DNA from: Cellvibrionales bacterium
GTDB lineage: Bacteria; Pseudomonadota; Gammaproteobacteria; Pseudomonadales; JAHEGP01
Direction of reading: 5' to 3'
DNA: 7,940 nt
Assembly: GCA_024645065.1 (NCBI GenBank)
Contig: JAHEGP010000147.1
Coordinates: forward strand, 1 to 7,940
The notes beneath the pieces are model-generated. The model did not search any database. It had not been told where the DNA came from and was given only the letters and a program-made list of their open reading frames with translations. Numbering within the stretch: the stretch's first letter is position 1; each line of letters opens with the position of its first letter. Below are positions 6,405 through 7,940 of this stretch, one piece after another. A program made the position numbers and the translations under genes.

Positions 6405-7940
6405 CTAGGCATGGGCGCTATCCGCCAGTGCCAGGATCATGGCGCGCAGTCGGCCAGGATTGATGGGTTTGGCCATAAATTTGTAGCCGGCAGTTCTGAC
6501 CTTTGCCCTGATCTGGGCACTGTCATCGGCGCTGATAATAATGGCGGGTACTGGCTTGTCGCGCCCCTGGTTGAGGCTCGCCATCACATCCAGACCATTT
6601 TCCGATGGGCTCAGGTGATAGTCCGCAAGGACAATGGATGGCGTCCTGGCCGTCCACTGAGCAAACGCCCCGTTACCGTCGGTTGCGACCCGGGTTTCAC
6701 AACCCCAGGCCCCCAGTAACTGCTCCATTCCCTCGAGTATTTCAAGCTCGTTGTCGATACACAGTGCCTGCAGGCCCTCCAGCTTGGTTGAACTTGCCTT
6801 TTCCCGGCCCTCGTCATCTTGTAATTCCGCTCGACCCAGGGGAACGGTGATGCTGAACATGGTGCCGTGGCCGGGTTTCGAGCGAAGGTCGACAGGATGA
6901 CCCAGCATTTCGGCACAGCGCTTGACTATCGCAAGGCCAAGCCCGAGCCCCTGATCGCCGCTGCTGCCTTTTCGATGGAGGCGCTCAAACTCGGTGAAAA
7001 TGCGAGCGTGCTCGCTGTCGGGGATGCCCGGGCCTGTATCCCAAACCTCGATGCGCAGGCCGTCGGTCAGGCGTCGGCAACCAAGTAATACTTTGCCGCT
7101 ATTGGTGTAGCGAATTGCGTTGGAGAGGAAATTTTGCAGAATTCGCCGCAACAAGTGCGGGTCAGAGTAGAGCCACACACTGCTGGGACGACTGATAAGC
7201 GGAAGTTGTTTTATCGAAGCCATCATCTCGAATTCACGGCTCAGGTTGTCGATAAATTCGGCCGCGCTGAAATTGATGCGCTGGGGATGTTGCTTGCCGG
7301 AGTCGAGCCTGGCAATTTCTCGAAGCGCGGTAATCAACTCTTCGGCGCTGGACAATGAACTGTCTATGCTGTCGACGATGCGATTGAGTGCCGGATCAGG
7401 TATCTCCAGGTGGCGGGCTTTCAGGGCTTCGGTAAACAGACGCGCTGCATTGATGGGCTGCAGCAGGTCGTGACTCGTGGCAGACATGAAGCGCGATTTA
7501 CTGGCGTGGGTTTCTCTCAGCTTGGCCTCAGCCTGGGCCCGCAAGCGGTTTTCTGTCCGCAGGCGGGTGTTGGTTTCCGATAGCACCCGGCTGCCTTTCT
7601 CCAGGCGCTGCTCGAGTGCAACCCTGGCTTCCTCGATCTGGCCGAGCATATCCTTGTACTCGGATATATCGGTATACGTCGTGACGAAGCCACCGTGGGG
7701 CATGGGGTTGCCGCGGATATCGATCACACTGCCATTGGGTAACACCCGTTCAAGTCGGTAGGGGCTGCCCGCGCGAAGCAGTAGCAGCCGCTTTGCGATT
7801 TCGTCAGGATGATTGTTGTGGTCGCCGAGCAATCCCCGCTCGGCATTGAACTGATAGACGCGTTCTACGGGGCAGCCAATATAGAGAAAGCGTTCCGGGA
7901 AATCAAAAATCTCCTCGTAGCTTTTGTTCCAGGCAACCAG
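6405..7940 (-). CDS. PAS-containing hybrid sensor histidine kinase (5' end beyond window)
   Basis: C-terminal 511 residues of a hybrid kinase; the reading frame is open to the right edge, so the start is not visible. Numbering from base 7940: a PAS-fold-7 type domain occupies about 1-95 (AWNKSYEEIF, the VYQFNAERG stretch, then GNPMPHGGFVTTYTDISEYK). A coiled-coil linker covers about 97-145. The HisKA domain carries His157 in SHDLLQP. The HATPase domain has Asn274 (N box), DTGPGI at 301-306 and the GLGLGLAI loop at 331-338. The C-terminal receiver (about 392-507) has Asp396, Glu398, phospho-acceptor Asp440, Ser470 and Lys491. No membrane segment is seen in this part. The domain order matches the NahK/ErcS kinases of Pseudomonas, where ErcS belongs to ethanol-oxidation control. 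No HPt domain is present after the receiver. It lies 65 bp tail-to-tail from the response regulator, its probable partner or phosphorelay target. All catalytic residues are intact. Confidence 0.95.
   Translation of the reverse strand: MVAWNKSYEEIFDFPERFLYIGCPVERVYQFNAERGLLGDHNNHPDEIAKRLLLLRAGSPYRLERVLPNGSVIDIRGNPMPHGGFVTTYTDISEYKDMLGQIEEARVALEQRLEKGSRVLSETNTRLRTENRLRAQAEAKLRETHASKSRFMSATSHDLLQPINAARLFTEALKARHLEIPDPALNRIVDSIDSSLSSAEELITALREIARLDSGKQHPQRINFSAAEFIDNLSREFEMMASIKQLPLISRPSSVWLYSDPHLLRRILQNFLSNAIRYTNSGKVLLGCRRLTDGLRIEVWDTGPGIPDSEHARIFTEFERLHRKGSSGDQGLGLGLAIVKRCAEMLGHPVDLRSKPGHGTMFSITVPLGRAELQDDEGREKASSTKLEGLQALCIDNELEILEGMEQLLGAWGCETRVATDGNGAFAQWTARTPSIVLADYHLSPSENGLDVMASLNQGRDKPVPAIIISADDSAQIRAKVRTAGYKFMAKPINPGRLRAMILALADSAHA

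Noticed and set aside
7830..7832. TTG codon as the start of the histidine kinase
   Set aside because: The frame stays open to the window edge, and the extra 36 residues are typical PAS-fold-7 sequence, so the real start is beyond 7940.

Overview
The window reads as a chromosomal segment of a Gram-negative gammaproteobacterium, probably a marine or aquatic lineage. The evidence is an outer-membrane porin with a signal peptide and C-terminal Phe, a VC_2705-type sodium:solute symporter with its DUF4212 small subunit, and an enterobacterial-like acetyl-CoA synthetase. G+C is moderately high by eye. The lineage is an inference from protein resemblance only. I see no mobile elements, tRNA, rRNA or CRISPR.

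Layout. On the minus strand, reading from 3329 down to 1, there is a likely operon: a DcaP-like porin, a DUF4212 small subunit, and a large sodium:solute symporter that runs off the left edge. A perfect 10-bp-arm hairpin separates the porin from the two transporter genes. Divergent from this, across a 172-nt control region rich in short palindromes, is a full-length acetyl-CoA synthetase (Acs) homologue (3502-5463, +). A NarL/LuxR-type response regulator follows on the same strand (5659-6339). A PAS-containing hybrid histidine kinase converges on it from the right and runs off the right edge (6405-7940, -).

Together the genes look like an acetate or short-carboxylate module: outer-membrane entry (porin), inner-membrane Na+-coupled uptake (symporter plus small subunit), an activation-type enzyme, and a two-component system resembling those that control acs (CrbS/CrbR in Vibrio, MxtR/ErdR in Pseudomonas). 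Here the kinase is a soluble-looking PAS hybrid kinase rather than a symporter-kinase fusion, at least in the visible part.

The most striking observation is in the Acs homologue. It aligns along its whole length with E. coli Acs (652 aa) and has no stops or gaps of note. However, it has lost the catalytic A10 lysine (Lys609 of E. coli is Glu610 here), both lysines and the Thr-Gly of the A3 phosphate loop, the A5 threonine, and three CoA-contact residues. It is probably a pseudoenzyme, or an enzyme with altered chemistry, kept intact beside its transporter and sensor genes. A sensing or regulatory role is an attractive but untested inference.
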